DNA from: Phellopilus nigrolimitatus
Taxonomy: Eukaryota > Basidiomycota > Agaricomycetes > Hymenochaetales > Hymenochaetaceae
Direction: 5' to 3'
NCBI GenBank assembly: GCA_021029095.1
Contig: JAJOHG010000001.1
Coordinates: 1,364,001-1,428,000 of the forward strand
Length of the DNA: 64,000 nucleotides
The stretch's first letter is position 1; every line of letters starts with the position of its first letter. Of this stretch, positions 30,723 to 42,078 are shown piece after piece. The notes beneath the pieces are model-generated. The model saw nothing but the letters and a program-made list of their open reading frames with translations, was not told the origin of the DNA and ran no database searches. The position numbers and the translations under genes were made by a program.

Positions 30723-32167
30723 ATGTCCTCCGCAACAAGCTCCTCCAGCTCGTCCACGCCCTCGCTCGCAGTGATCGTCGCCTGCTCAGCCGTCGGTGGA
30801 GTGATCTTCATAGTTATCGCCGTTCGTGTCGCGCTCTGTGTCCATCGTCGCCGGGTCCTTAAGCCGCTGCCCCTACCGCCGGCACGCCCTTTGACTGTCC
30901 TCCACGAGATGCCTTGGAACAATTCACGATCTCTGAGCAAGCTAGACCTCGCCGCGCCTTCCCTTGGCGCCTATCACTCGGGAAATGCCTACATGTCCCA
31001 GTATGCTTCCCCGCAAGGCCAGGGTGTTTCTAGACATTACAGCGTATCGACAGAAGAAACCCCCTTGCGCCAGCCGCCCAGCCCCTTGACCCCCTTCTCT
31101 GCGAGCTCAACCGACTCCCAGCTCGTTCCCCCGCAGCCACCCTTTACCACGCCGTCCCGTAGAAATAGCAATCGCTCCTCCGCACAGGTATCCGTGATCT
31201 CTTCCGCCGACGGCTCAGATATCGGGTCGTATCCGCCTCAGCGGCACCAGAGTACGACGGCGCTTCCTGTCATACTGCCTCCAGAGGACAGGACACCGGT
31301 TCAGGACGCGGCTGGGGATACCACCGCCCAACAACCGCTCCCTTCTCAGCCTAGCCGAGGCCGGGCGCGTCCGCTCTCTATAGCCACTTCGACGTCGTCT
31401 GTGAACACTTCGGCAAGCAAGAAGACTGCGCGCAGCTCGCGCTCCCTGTCGACCATCCGTGGTGCGCCACACGGAATCCACAGCAAGATAGAAATCGTGC
31501 TCCCGAGCCCTCTCGCATCGCAGTCGCAGCAGTACATATCCCCGACAAAAGCGGCTGCGTATCTCCACCCCGAGATGGGTGAAGGGACCACCGATTTGGC
31601 TAGCAATAGCATGCAGAGTATGTGTGATCCGTGGATAAGGGTTGGCCGGGACTCTACAAGTAATACAATGGGACTTCCTCGCCATGGACAGGTGCGGCGC
31701 AGTCATATCGGTGACTTTGAGACGCATACAGGTATATCAGCTTGCGTTCTTCGAGTGAAGTTCCTATTTATATATTTTGTTTTGCGCTAGGCCCAAGGTC
31801 GCGATCTTCTAGGCTGTCAATCTCATCCTCGTCGAGCCAAACGACGTCGAATGGCGCTTCTTCTGCGCTTTACACTTCGCGGTCATCTTCGGTGTCCTCG
31901 CGTTCCCATTCTCCGCGGAAGGCGTCGGTTGAATTAGCTCGGCTACCGCCCGTCCCCCGCGTTCCGTCGGTGTACTACAACGCGGCGTCATCATCCCCAC
32001 ATTCACCGGCGGCGACGTCCCCGGAATCAAACCTGGACGAGGGATTACTGGCGACACACTCGATGTTGCGTCAGTCAGCTCGTCGGCCAAAGACAAGTCA
32101 CTATATAGCGCCAGGGGCTCGAGTCAGCCTAGGTCAGAAGCTACGAGTAAAAAATTACCCAGCTTGA
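30723..32167 (+). CDS. Single-pass membrane protein with Ser-rich cytosolic tail
   Basis: Two exons, 30723-31731 and 31791-32167. A short Ser/Thr stretch (MSSATSSSSSSTPS) leads into one membrane helix LAVIVACSAVGGVIFIVIAV at about residues 15-36, then a basic stop-transfer (CVHRRRVLKP). About 400 residues of Ser/Pro/Thr-rich tail follow. It contains RRNSNRSS, RGRARPLS and SRSHSPRK, which look like basophilic or proline-directed phosphosites. The topology resembles small plasma-membrane sensors or anchors, but there is no family hit I can name. Divergent from the PXA gene, with 275 bp between start codons. Confidence 0.7.
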
Positions 32168-32530
32168 TACTTTCGACACCGGAGGACGTAAAGTAGCGAC
32201 GCTGCTTCTTACTATAGGATTTTATCTGTCATCTCTGTTATATGTACACACGAAACGCACTAGAAACTGCTGGCATGTATACAAACGAACATCTACCACA
32301 TCTCAACATAGACTTTTCACGGGCATTCTCTCGCTTCCAATTTTTATAACTCCTTCATTTAACACCGCTTCTTTCCCTTCTGCCGCTTCTTCAAAAGTTA
32401 ATCTTTGGAAAATACAATCCTGCTATGTAACAACAACCTTCTAGGTCCGCGAAATACTGGAGACACAAGATTTCATTTCATGTTTCATGCTGCGACAAAA
32501 GTTAACCTACAACCGTCTCCGCGAGTGCTT
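32168..32530. other. Intergenic, convergent 3' flanks
   Basis: T-rich spacer, no gene seen. Confidence 0.5.
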
Positions 32531-33436
32531 CTATGGGGCTCGAATAACATGAAAATAGCATAGTGTCCTACGGCTCCTCCATCGTGTCCTACATGCTTCT
32601 GCTAAAGCTCGAACTCGCTCTTCTTGTAATTCCACCTTCGCGCTCGCAGCGTCATCTACAAACCAATACAGTTTTCTTGACGACGGCCGCACTCTCGAGC
32701 ACGGCAGTCCCACCTCAGGCTCATCTAGCACAGTGTGCAGGACATCTGCCTTGCCTTCACCGGTCGCAACGAACGCAACGCGCGCGGCGTGGTTGATGAC
32801 AAGGTACGTGAACGTGATGCGCCTCAACGGTTTCTTCGGCGAGTCATCAATCCAGGCGACCCAGCTGGTCTCCTCCGAGAGCAGTTTGTGCCCGGGAAAC
32901 AGCGACGCAGTGTGTCCATCGGGCCCCATGCCGAGCAGGATGAGGTCGAACACGGGATAGCGTGTAGAGTTCTTCATGGCGAACTCGCCGATAAGCTCAT
33001 TCTCGTAATCGTCCCGGAGATCGTCGAGGTTCTCGAGTAGATCGGGATTGAGGGTGTGAATGTTTTTCTCGGGGATGTCTATCTTGGAGAAGAGCTCTTC
33101 TGTGCAGAGCCTGTGGTTGGAGTCTGGGTCGTCGAGTGGGACTGCGCGCTCGTCCGCATAGAACACATGCCTGCAATCGCATACAGTCAGCGAAACCGTC
33201 TTCTATCTCGCGCGATCTGAGCGCACGCACCATTTATCCCAATACAAACCCGGCTTTCCGATGAGTGCATTAAGCTGTGACGGCAGCGAGCCGCCCGAGA
33301 TTGCGACCGTGAATCTTCCCTTCTTACTGATTGCCTCTTTCTGAGCCTTAATGATGAAGTTGGCCAAAGATTCGACAAGCTCGTTGGGGGAGGGAAAGGA
33401 GTAGAGAATCGGTTCTGCGGGGGAACCAGAAGCCAT
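32531..33436 (-). CDS. SOL3: 6-phosphogluconolactonase
   Basis: Hydrolyses 6-phosphogluconolactone in the oxidative pentose phosphate pathway (cytosol). Exon 1 is 33436-33231 and exon 2 33170-32531; the 60-nt intron splits the Trp codon in [13 protein letters not shown]. Landmarks: [17 protein letters not shown] (sugar phosphate loop), [18 protein letters not shown], the catalytic [15 protein letters not shown], and [16 protein letters not shown]. Homologues normally stop soon after [13 protein letters not shown]. Here the frame runs on for about 34 more residues, Arg-rich ([20 protein letters not shown]). Either it is a real extension or a 3' exon or frame is misread. The symbol follows the yeast family; orthology to one SOL member is not resolved. 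Confidence 0.88.
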
Positions 33437-33964
33437 TATTGCAGAGACTGGGACTCGTCAAGATTATGGTTGGAGGTTGAGTGACGATTGGAGTACCAGT
33501 AGAATGAGACCGGGTGGCTGAAATTTGAAAGTTCGCACGTGGATGATGACCTCACCGTCATAGCACAGCCGAGTACATACGAGAATCGCTTACTAAGGCA
33601 AGCTTACATTATTAGGATTGTATGTAGCGACAAAATGTGGGATAGGCACCAGCCACCGATAAGCGTCAGATATGTGGAAATATTTTCGCATTGAAGATGC
33701 GTGCTCGGTGCTGCGTAGACTACAAAGTCGTTTCCACTGTCGCGAGTAAGGATTTCAAGAGTAGATAACAGACAAGGCGAACGTCGTGGAGGAATAAGAA
33801 TTGACATATTTTAAGAATAAGTTCGTCAGGGACAGCATTATGACTCGACCTGCGTTTGGATCAAACCTGGCGGCCAACAAACCGAACGCAGTCACGTGAG
33901 GTATGTCCCGAGTCAAATCTTACCATTGGTAATGACACGGACTTTTGAGTCTTGCCTCATTATC
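33437..33964. other. Divergent promoter region, 6PGL and BCAT
   Basis: 528 bp between divergent starts, no gene seen. An upstream in-frame ATG at 33932 could extend the BCAT N-terminus. Confidence 0.5.
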
Positions 33965-35677
33965 ATGTCCCTCGCAGCTCTGCGTTCTGCACGCAGTGTA
34001 TGCCTATTTTCCCGGTACAAGGTCCTTGGTTCCGCTACCGTCAGACAATATAGCAATGTTACGCGCGACCCGATGACTGGCGAGCTCACCTCGCTCCCCG
34101 ACATTGAGGTGCATTCCATGTTCTGTGCACATGTGCTATGATGCATAGATCTCATCATAGTGACTTTTCTGCTAGCCAAATCGACTGCAGGTCATCAAGA
34201 ATCTCAATCCACGCCCTCCCCCTCCCTCCTCCAGCTTGGTCTTCGGCCAAATTTTTGTGAGTCCAATCATGCACACCCAATCTGAACGTCAATTAATATC
34301 TGTTTGAGACGGACCATATGTTGACTATCCCGTGGTCAGCCAACAATGGCTGGGAAGTACCCAAGATCCAACCATGTTAGACGGAGCATTTCAATTTACT
34401 CAACAAGCGACTGAAAGAGCTGTATAGACGGCCCTCTCCACCTTGACCCTAGCTGTACCGTCCTCCATTATGCACAAACCTTGTTTGAGGGGATGAAGGC
34501 ATATAGAGACGAGAACGGCAAGGTCACAATGTTCAGGCCAGACATGAACATGAAGCGTATGCTGACCAGTGCGCAGCGGATCGCACTTCCTGTATGTGGG
34601 CAATGCTGTCTTGATCGAGCCGCTTTACTTCTATTAAAACTTGCAGGCTTTTAACGGAAACGCATTACTAGAGTTGATCAAAGAGCTGATTCGTATGGAC
34701 AAGAATTGGATCCCGCAAGAGCCTGGATACAGTTTATACGTCCGGCCTACCTTCAGTATGATCAATTCTTTCCTTCATACAATACCTTAGTTGCTCATGC
34801 ACATGTTTTGGCTAGTTGGGACACAAAAAGCTCTTGGTGTCGGCCCGCCCAATGAAGCCCTTCTGTTCGTCATTTGCAGCCCCGTGGGTCCATATTATCC
34901 GCAAGGTTTCAAACCTATAGCGCTTTACGGCACTACAGAATTCATTCGCGCAGCCCCAGGAGGTACAATCCACCTCAGCTTGTTTGTATCTCTCGTCTGA
35001 TTCTGTACGTTAGGCACTGGCGGCTTCAAGCTTGGTGCGAATTATGCTCCAGGCGTTGTCCCGCAAAAAGACGCGGCTACGAAGGGTTACGCCCAGAACT
35101 TGTGGCTTCATGGCCCGGAACATTATCTCACGGAGGTGAATATTGACGAGGCGAAAAGCTCGTATAATTTCAACTCATTCCCCTTCGAAATTTCAGGTCG
35201 GCACGATGAACCTTTTTGTCGTTTTCAAGAAGGAAAACGGAGGTGAGCGCCAATCCTTCATGACATCGACAGATCGCTCACTCTTGCATAGCGCTTGAAC
35301 TCGTCACCCCTCCTCTCGATGGCATGATTCTTCCTGGCGTCACGCGTGATTCCGTCCTCGCCCTTGCGCGTAGTCACGTTTCGGGTAAGAGCAAGCTCTC
35401 TGGCTTGCCTTCTGACTTCGTCGTGAGCGAGCGCCCCGTCACGATGTCTGAAGTCAAAGCCGCATCGGAAAACGGCACGCTCGTCGAGCTCTTCGGTGCG
35501 GGTACTGCCGCCATTATCTCCACCGTCGACAGGGTTGGGTACCTCGGCGAGGACGTGCTGATTCCGACCGGGCCAGACGGTATGGGTCCTGTCGCGCGTG
35601 TCATCTGGAGAGAGCTCGTCGGAAGGCAGTTCGGCACCATCCCAAGCGAATGGACTGTCACTGTCGCTGAGTCGTAG
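33965..35677 (+). CDS. BAT1: Branched-chain amino acid aminotransferase, probably mitochondrial
   Basis: PLP enzyme (fold type IV) interconverting Leu, Ile and Val with their 2-oxo acids. The start MSLAALRSARSVCLFSRYKV is a good presequence; an ATG 33 bases upstream would add an unlikely MTRTFESCLII. Exon pieces in order: RDPMTGELTSLPDIE, SSSLVFGQIF, then MLTIPWSANNGWEVPKIQP, GPLHLDPSCTVLHYAQTLFE, GMKAYRDENGKVTMFRPDMN and MKRMLTSAQRIALP. Next come IRMDKNWIPQEPGYSLYVRP, EALLFVICSPVGPYY, GGFKLGANYAPGV (Lys forms the PLP Schiff base), YLTEVGTMNLFVVFK and the C-terminal GILPGVTR-like MILPGVTRDSVLALAR. It ends WTVTVAES. At least eight short introns. Whether it is the BAT1 or BAT2 form rests on the presequence alone. 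Confidence 0.88.
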
Positions 35678-35963
35678 ATATCGCCCCAATACTATATACA
35701 CGTACACTTCCTGTACTTATTTCCAACGCGGATGATATTCATCTAATGAATTGTCACATAACGCAAGACTTCATTAAGTTAAAAAACGCATTCGTAGCTG
35801 AGCATGAACAAACAGGAGACAAGAACTATTGGTGAAGACATGATGATAAACAACGTGAAGGACATGCAACGACGAGAAAACCACAGCCGTCAGTAAAGAA
35901 TATGGAACGGCTGGGCGAGAAATGGATGAGAGTTCATACACGGGTCTATTGGTGGTATACGGT

Positions 35964-36923
<960 letters not shown>

Positions 36924-37227
36924 TGTTCGTCAAGAGTACAGATAACAAGCAGATATGCAAAAGGGGGCAGGCGAAAGTGCGCGGACAGGAGAACACAAGA
37001 CGAGACACAAGCAGCGCGCTGACGGGGACGACTGGAAATGGAACGTCACAGGAGGTAATCAGCTGACGTACTCCGCGCACCCCTTATTTGGCGAAAATCG
37101 AATTTCAGGCGGAGTTCTATCGCATCCGCATTCTCGCGTTCTCGCAACACAGCGTCCCGACCCCGGCGCCCTCGACATTTTCGACGACAGCAACGACGAC
37201 GACGACAATAGCGACGACGACGTCCCG
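36924..37227. promoter_or_regulatory. Shared divergent promoter, YPT7 and ATG16
   Basis: 304 bp between two divergent start codons; both genes act in autophagy. It includes a GAC/GACGACG-rich run just before the ATG16 start. No specific factor site is claimed. Confidence 0.55.
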
Positions 37228-38254
37228 ATGGCGGAAGCATCATGGCAGGAGGTGCTTAGGCAGCGGTTGATTGAGCGCAACAACAGAGATTCCGCGTTTG
37301 CGCCAATCATCGAGCAATGTATGTATATTCTCCACCCTTTCTACCGGGAATGCGCGACTTACTACTGTTATCGTTACACCGTTTTCAGATCGTCGTCTTG
37401 CCCAGCAGACGAAGCTTCTCAAGGAAAGGAATGCCTCGCTTCTCAAGGCAGTCGGCTCCGTGCGCTCTAACCCAAACTCCTCGACTGTCTTCGTCCCAGG
37501 GACAGATGAGTAAGTACGCAGAATTTCTAGTATGCTGTACTTTAATTGTTCGTATAGTAATCCAGTTCGTGCGGCATATGTCACTTCCCTGGAACAGCAA
37601 ATATCCACTCTGCGCGACGAGTTGGCGACGGTGTACAAAACCCAGGGCCAGAATGCGCAGAGGCTGCTGGCGATGACGGAGACGTTACGCGAGAAAGAGG
37701 AGTTGGCACGCGGAGAGTCGGAGAATTTCCGAAAGACCAGAGAGGACCTCGCTGTGCTACGAAGAAAGGTCGACCAGCATAACGAACTTATGTCTGAGAA
37801 GGACCGGACAGCTCAGGTGCGTATATTACCATGACTTCCTTGTAGCTGATTTTCATATGTGCATCAGATTCTTCACGACGAGATCAACACTCTGCAGCTC
37901 GAGCTCGGCCAGATAGAAGAACGGAATGGTATATTGACGCGGGATAACGCGAAGCTCCTTCAACGCTGGCTCGACGCGAAGCAAGCGGAGGCAAACAAAA
38001 TGAACGAGGCGAATGACTTTTACGAGGACATGCACTCGCGACACCAAGCTGTCCTCTCCTGGAGGGACGGGAACCCGGCTGCTTCCCCGAGTTCTGCGGG
38101 TCAAGAAGATTTTGCGGAGGTACGCTCGCCCTCGCGATCGTCTACCTCGGTATCGGGAAACGGGCCTGCGAACGGCAACCGGAAACCTGGACAGACGAGG
38201 GATGGGACCAAGGTTCTTCCGGATCGCACGACGAATCTGAGTCCGAATGGTTAA
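37228..38254 (+). CDS. ATG16: Autophagy protein ATG16
   Basis: Scaffold that binds Atg5-Atg12 and places Atg8 lipidation at the phagophore. The N-terminal Atg5-binding helix reads WQEVLRQRLIERNNRDSAFA, then PIIEQ and, after an intron, YRRLAQQTKLLKERNASLL. The long coiled coil follows: RAAYVTSLEQQISTLRDELA, LREKEELARGESENFRKTRE, DRTAQILHDEINTLQLELGQ and LLQRWLDAKQAEANKMNEAN. The tail after residue about 230 is low-complexity Ser/Gly/Asn. No WD40 domain, so it has the yeast form and not the animal ATG16L1 form. Confidence 0.88.
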
Positions 38255-38773
38255 AGGTCGAGGACCCTGATAAGAAGGGTTTGACAGATCTGTAAAGTGC
38301 CTTGTCATCTGCGTTTCTCGATCAGTGTTCATCCTTGATACCCATATAATTTTATATCCTTCCAACTGTCGTTCCTGTACGGATATCCTCAAGGTTAATA
38401 TGTTGTGTACAATTTGATCTGATTTTCCGGTCTTCTATTTTGAACAGTGTCTCGTTCTCACTTCGTCAATTGATGCGATGGTACTACACCCACTTTTATT
38501 GAAACATTCTTCTCGATAAACGAAGAGATAAGGGAGAGGAAGCAGCATGACATAGTTAAGAAAGTTAAAAGCAAAGAACAGAGAAAGGGTCATTTAGACA
38601 ACCTGATACTTTACTGGCTGACACCAATACACTGATGTTGAAGACTTGGAAGCCAATGTGTGAAGAAGAATAATAAAAAAGAGAGAAAATGGAAAGACTT
38701 GGGACTACAACTTGAGGGGTGATTTGAAAGTAAATGATTGTGGAAAGACAACGCTACAACCAAGAAAATTAAT
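38255..38773. other. Intergenic, convergent 3' flanks
   Basis: AT-rich, no gene seen between ATG16 and the Pub1-like gene. Confidence 0.55.
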
Positions 38774-40240
38774 TCAGTTCACAGAGGCTTGGTTAGCATC
38801 AGTTGCTGGCTGCCCGTAGTAGCCTACATACCAAGTCAGAAAGTAACTACGGTAAGAAGAGAAAGAGCACGCACCGCCCCAGTAATTATAGTACTGGCTA
38901 GGGTTACTGCCCCACTGCGCCTGCTGGCCTTGCGCAGCGGCGGTGGCATCTGCGCCAGGCGCAGCCACTGCACCCGCTGCACCTGCACCCGCCGCGGTAG
39001 CCGCAGGCGTCGGCATTCCAGGCGCAGCTCCCGTAGCACCGGCTCCTCCGAAGCCAGGATATCCCGGGAAGCCGTACTGGCCATACGTGTTCGCCTGAGG
39101 CATCCCGTAAGGAGCAGACTGCATGTCCTAATTAGTGTAAGCAAATCGTCACAGCTCGATTCGAAAACTAAACTCACCACGTTACCATACGGTGCCGCAT
39201 TCGGGTTGGGGCTTATCGCCGCCGTGGGCTGCACGGTACCTCCATCTGCACGATCCTTGCCCCAACTGCATTTGATAGGCCGGCCGTGCACCATCTGGCC
39301 CTGCAGTTGGACAATCGCCAGAGCCGCATTCTCATGCGTGTCGAGCTTGACGAAAGCAAAGCCACGGTCAGCCTGCATGCGGATTTCGGACAGATAACCA
39401 ATTGACTGGAAGAGCGGGATAAGATCTGCCTGGGTGCAGTACGGGACAAGATTGCCAACGTAAACCGTAGAGTTGTAGGCCGGAGTCTGCGTGACAACAG
39501 TTTCGTACGAAAGGGGGCCACCCTGGAAGTTGATCGGCGCCGGAGCACCACCAGCACCAGCTGGACGCGGAGCAGCAGGCATACCACCCTGGGTCTTCTG
39601 GTTCGCCCAGTTGACGCGGATCGCACGTGAGCCGAGCCATTCGCCATTCATGGTTGCGATAGCCTGCTCTGCGTCTGTTTTATCGCGGAAGGCAAGGAAA
39701 CCGTAGCCGCGGGATTTGCCAGAGTTCATGTCCCACATGACTCTGGCGTCGGATAGAGTGCCGAAGGCGGAAAATGCCTTTGCCAGAACGGCATCGTTAA
39801 CCTCCGGGCTGAGGTCGCCGACGAAGACATGGTAGTGACCAGTGGTGTCCTCCTTCGACGCTGTGCCCTGATAAGCCCAGTTGACACGAATTTCGGTGTC
39901 GAATATTTTACGGCCGTTAAGAGTCTGCAGGGCGGTCTCCGCAGCGCGCATGTCCATGTACTCGACGAAGCCATAGTTGAGACCGCCGTGCTGGTAGTTG
40001 CGGTCGGGGATAATTTTTACATGTTGAACTGGACCGGCCACGGCGAAGATCTCAGTGAGCATATACTCGGTGACACGAGGACTGAGGTTTCCGACGTAAA
40101 GATGGGCCCTTCTCTGTGTGATTAGATTAGTACGGGTAACGTATGAAAATTGCAGTTGGACTGGAAGTGAAGAGCGAATGGAAAAAATGACGCACCGGGA
40201 TTTCCGCCCCAGGAGGGGGACCATTCATTAGTGGATTCAT
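38774..40240 (-). CDS. PUB1: Triple-RRM protein, Pub1/TIA1 type
   Basis: Poly(U)- and AU-rich-binding protein of nucleus and stress granules, controlling mRNA stability and splicing. The start is MNPLMNGPPPGAEIP. RRM1 is RRAHLYVGNLSPRVTEYMLT with GLNYGFVEYMDM. RRM2 is HYHVFVGDLSPEVNDAVLAK with SRGYGFLAFRDK. RRM3 is NSTVYVGNLVPYCTQADLIP with DRGFAFVKLDTHENAAL. The RNP1/RNP2 aromatics are kept. The tail is Gly/Ala/Pro/Gln/Tyr-rich (FPGYPGFGGAGATGA, QWGSNPSQYYNYWGG), prion-like as in TIA1. Four or five introns. A purine tract in the genomic plus strand means its 5' leader RNA is pyrimidine-rich. Confidence 0.9.
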
Positions 40241-40623
40241 GATTTAGCGTGCTTGAAAAGCGAGAAGTAGAGCTGGACGAGGGAGACGAGGGGACTGAAA
40301 ATTGCAGGGACGCTGATGAGAAGCGATTACAAGACAGAGAGCGTATGGATGGAGAGATCAGGAAGAGAGTCCTGAGAGAAAAGTCCTGAGAGGAGAGAGG
40401 AGAATAGAGAGGAGAGGAGAGGAGAGGAGAGATAAAAAGAAATGGAAAAGAGAAACACAGACGAGACCGGACAGGAGAGACAGACAGTACAGCTGTAGCG
40501 TATTATCAACTCTCAAGCTCGCTCTCACAGTAAGACATCCCAATCCCGCTCAACTAGTCTTATCTTCCCACGCCACATATTCAATCTCCGGCAACATCAC
40601 TAATATTGATTATCTCATATACT
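40241..40623. other. 5' flank of Pub1-like gene with GA-rich tract
   Basis: No gene. Purine tract on the plus strand from about 40350 to 40455 (pyrimidine tract in the Pub1-like sense strand). Confidence 0.55.
40411..40430 (+). repeat. (GGAGA)x4 repeat within purine tract
   Basis: Four perfect GGAGA copies inside a longer GA-rich stretch; GTCCTGAGAG also occurs twice just before it (near 40369 and 40383). Read on the minus strand it is a UCUCC-rich leader. Confidence 0.8.
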
Positions 40624-41792
40624 CTACCGCCGAGTAGGTACATTCAGCAGAACGTTTCCCCCGCCGCTTGGGATGTATGTCACATTCGGGTTCTGCACCA
40701 GCGACTGAGCGATCGCCTTCGACGCCTCGATCTTCCGGAACTGCAACAAACGCAGACCCAGCCCTGTCCAGCGCCTTCGAGATTGTCGCAGCCGCTTCCG
40801 CCTCTCCTTCAGCCCGGATAACCGCTGCCTGTCGCTCTTGCTCCGCCTGCAGTACTCTCATCAGCACCCGCATCCGCATACACAACAACCTGGAGTCGGC
40901 TTACCTTTTCGACAATGAATTTGGCGCGCTCAGCATCTAGAATATTGTTTATATTAGTCAGCAGTCCTCAGTAGACATGTGTTCATTCAACGCACCCTGC
41001 TGCGCGATTTGTTTTGCTTCTACGGCCTGTGTACGCCATCATCAATTACACCGTTCAATCGCACTTGCTTACACTAGACACGTACCTGAGTAAACTCTTT
41101 CCCGAAGGTCAAGTGCGTGATCGACACGTCCTCCAACAGAATGTGGAATTCGTTCGCTCGCGCCAACAGATCCTCCCGGATTCGCGACGACACCACCTCG
41201 CGCTGTGTAATAAGCTCCGCCGCATCGAATTGCGCGACGATGCTCTTCAGCACCTCATTACCAATCGACGGTAACACGCGCTCGTCATAGTCCATGCCGA
41301 GGCTCTGGTAGATTTTCGGAAGGTGTTCCACGTCCGGTCGTGACAGCACACGGAGCGTTATAGAAACCATCTGCAGATCCTTCGACCCAGTTGTTGTTGA
41401 AATATTCTGAATTGTATGTGAGAATCTCGGGATTGTGTATAAACGGGAAAAAAAAGGTGACGCACTCGAGGTTTAATGCGAACGTCGTATAGAATGGCCC
41501 TTTGAAGCCATGGGACCATCAAATGCGTCCCCTCTGTCGAGGCCTTAAAATACTCAGTCATCCAAAGGTTCTTATTTTGCACATCATACGCACAGACTTA
41601 CCGCGGGCTTCACGCCAGCGAAGCGGTCGAACATAACAGCACGAAAGCCGCCTGGAACATCATAGATACTCGACTGGAGAACCATAGCACCCACGCCGAG
41701 AGGCACTTATTTAAACATGTCAAACATGCAATGCGAAGACTGTTGCAGATCCACACACCTATAAGCCTCGACAATGCCTGAGGAAGAGCCAT
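40624..41792 (-). CDS. PHB1: Prohibitin 1
   Basis: SPFH protein forming ring complexes with Phb2 in the mitochondrial inner membrane, guarding m-AAA protease substrates and respiratory chain assembly. The start [11 protein letters not shown] is followed after an intron by [20 protein letters not shown] and [14 protein letters not shown]. The SPFH core reads [80 protein letters not shown] and [20 protein letters not shown]. Coiled-coil exons follow ([30 protein letters not shown]). The end is [17 protein letters not shown]. Length and order are normal; about seven introns. Confidence 0.92.
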
Positions 41793-42078
41793 AGCGGCGA
41801 ATGTAAGGCTGAGCGTGAACTCGAAGTAACGCGTTTCGGCTGAGATCGGCAACAAGTGTAAATACGTTGCCGACTTGCCGAGTACGACGTCTGTATAATG
41901 GCGAGACAAATAACAAACGGACAAGGAGCGTGCAAATTTGAACAGTGTACAGACTTGTTCTTTATAAACGAAGGTAAAGGAACGAGTCCAGAAATATCTC
42001 GAGTGCAACTGAGTACAGGTATATAGTGATGAGAGTCTCGGGGCTTGGAAGTCAAACGTTTTCTACTCTTGCACCCCT

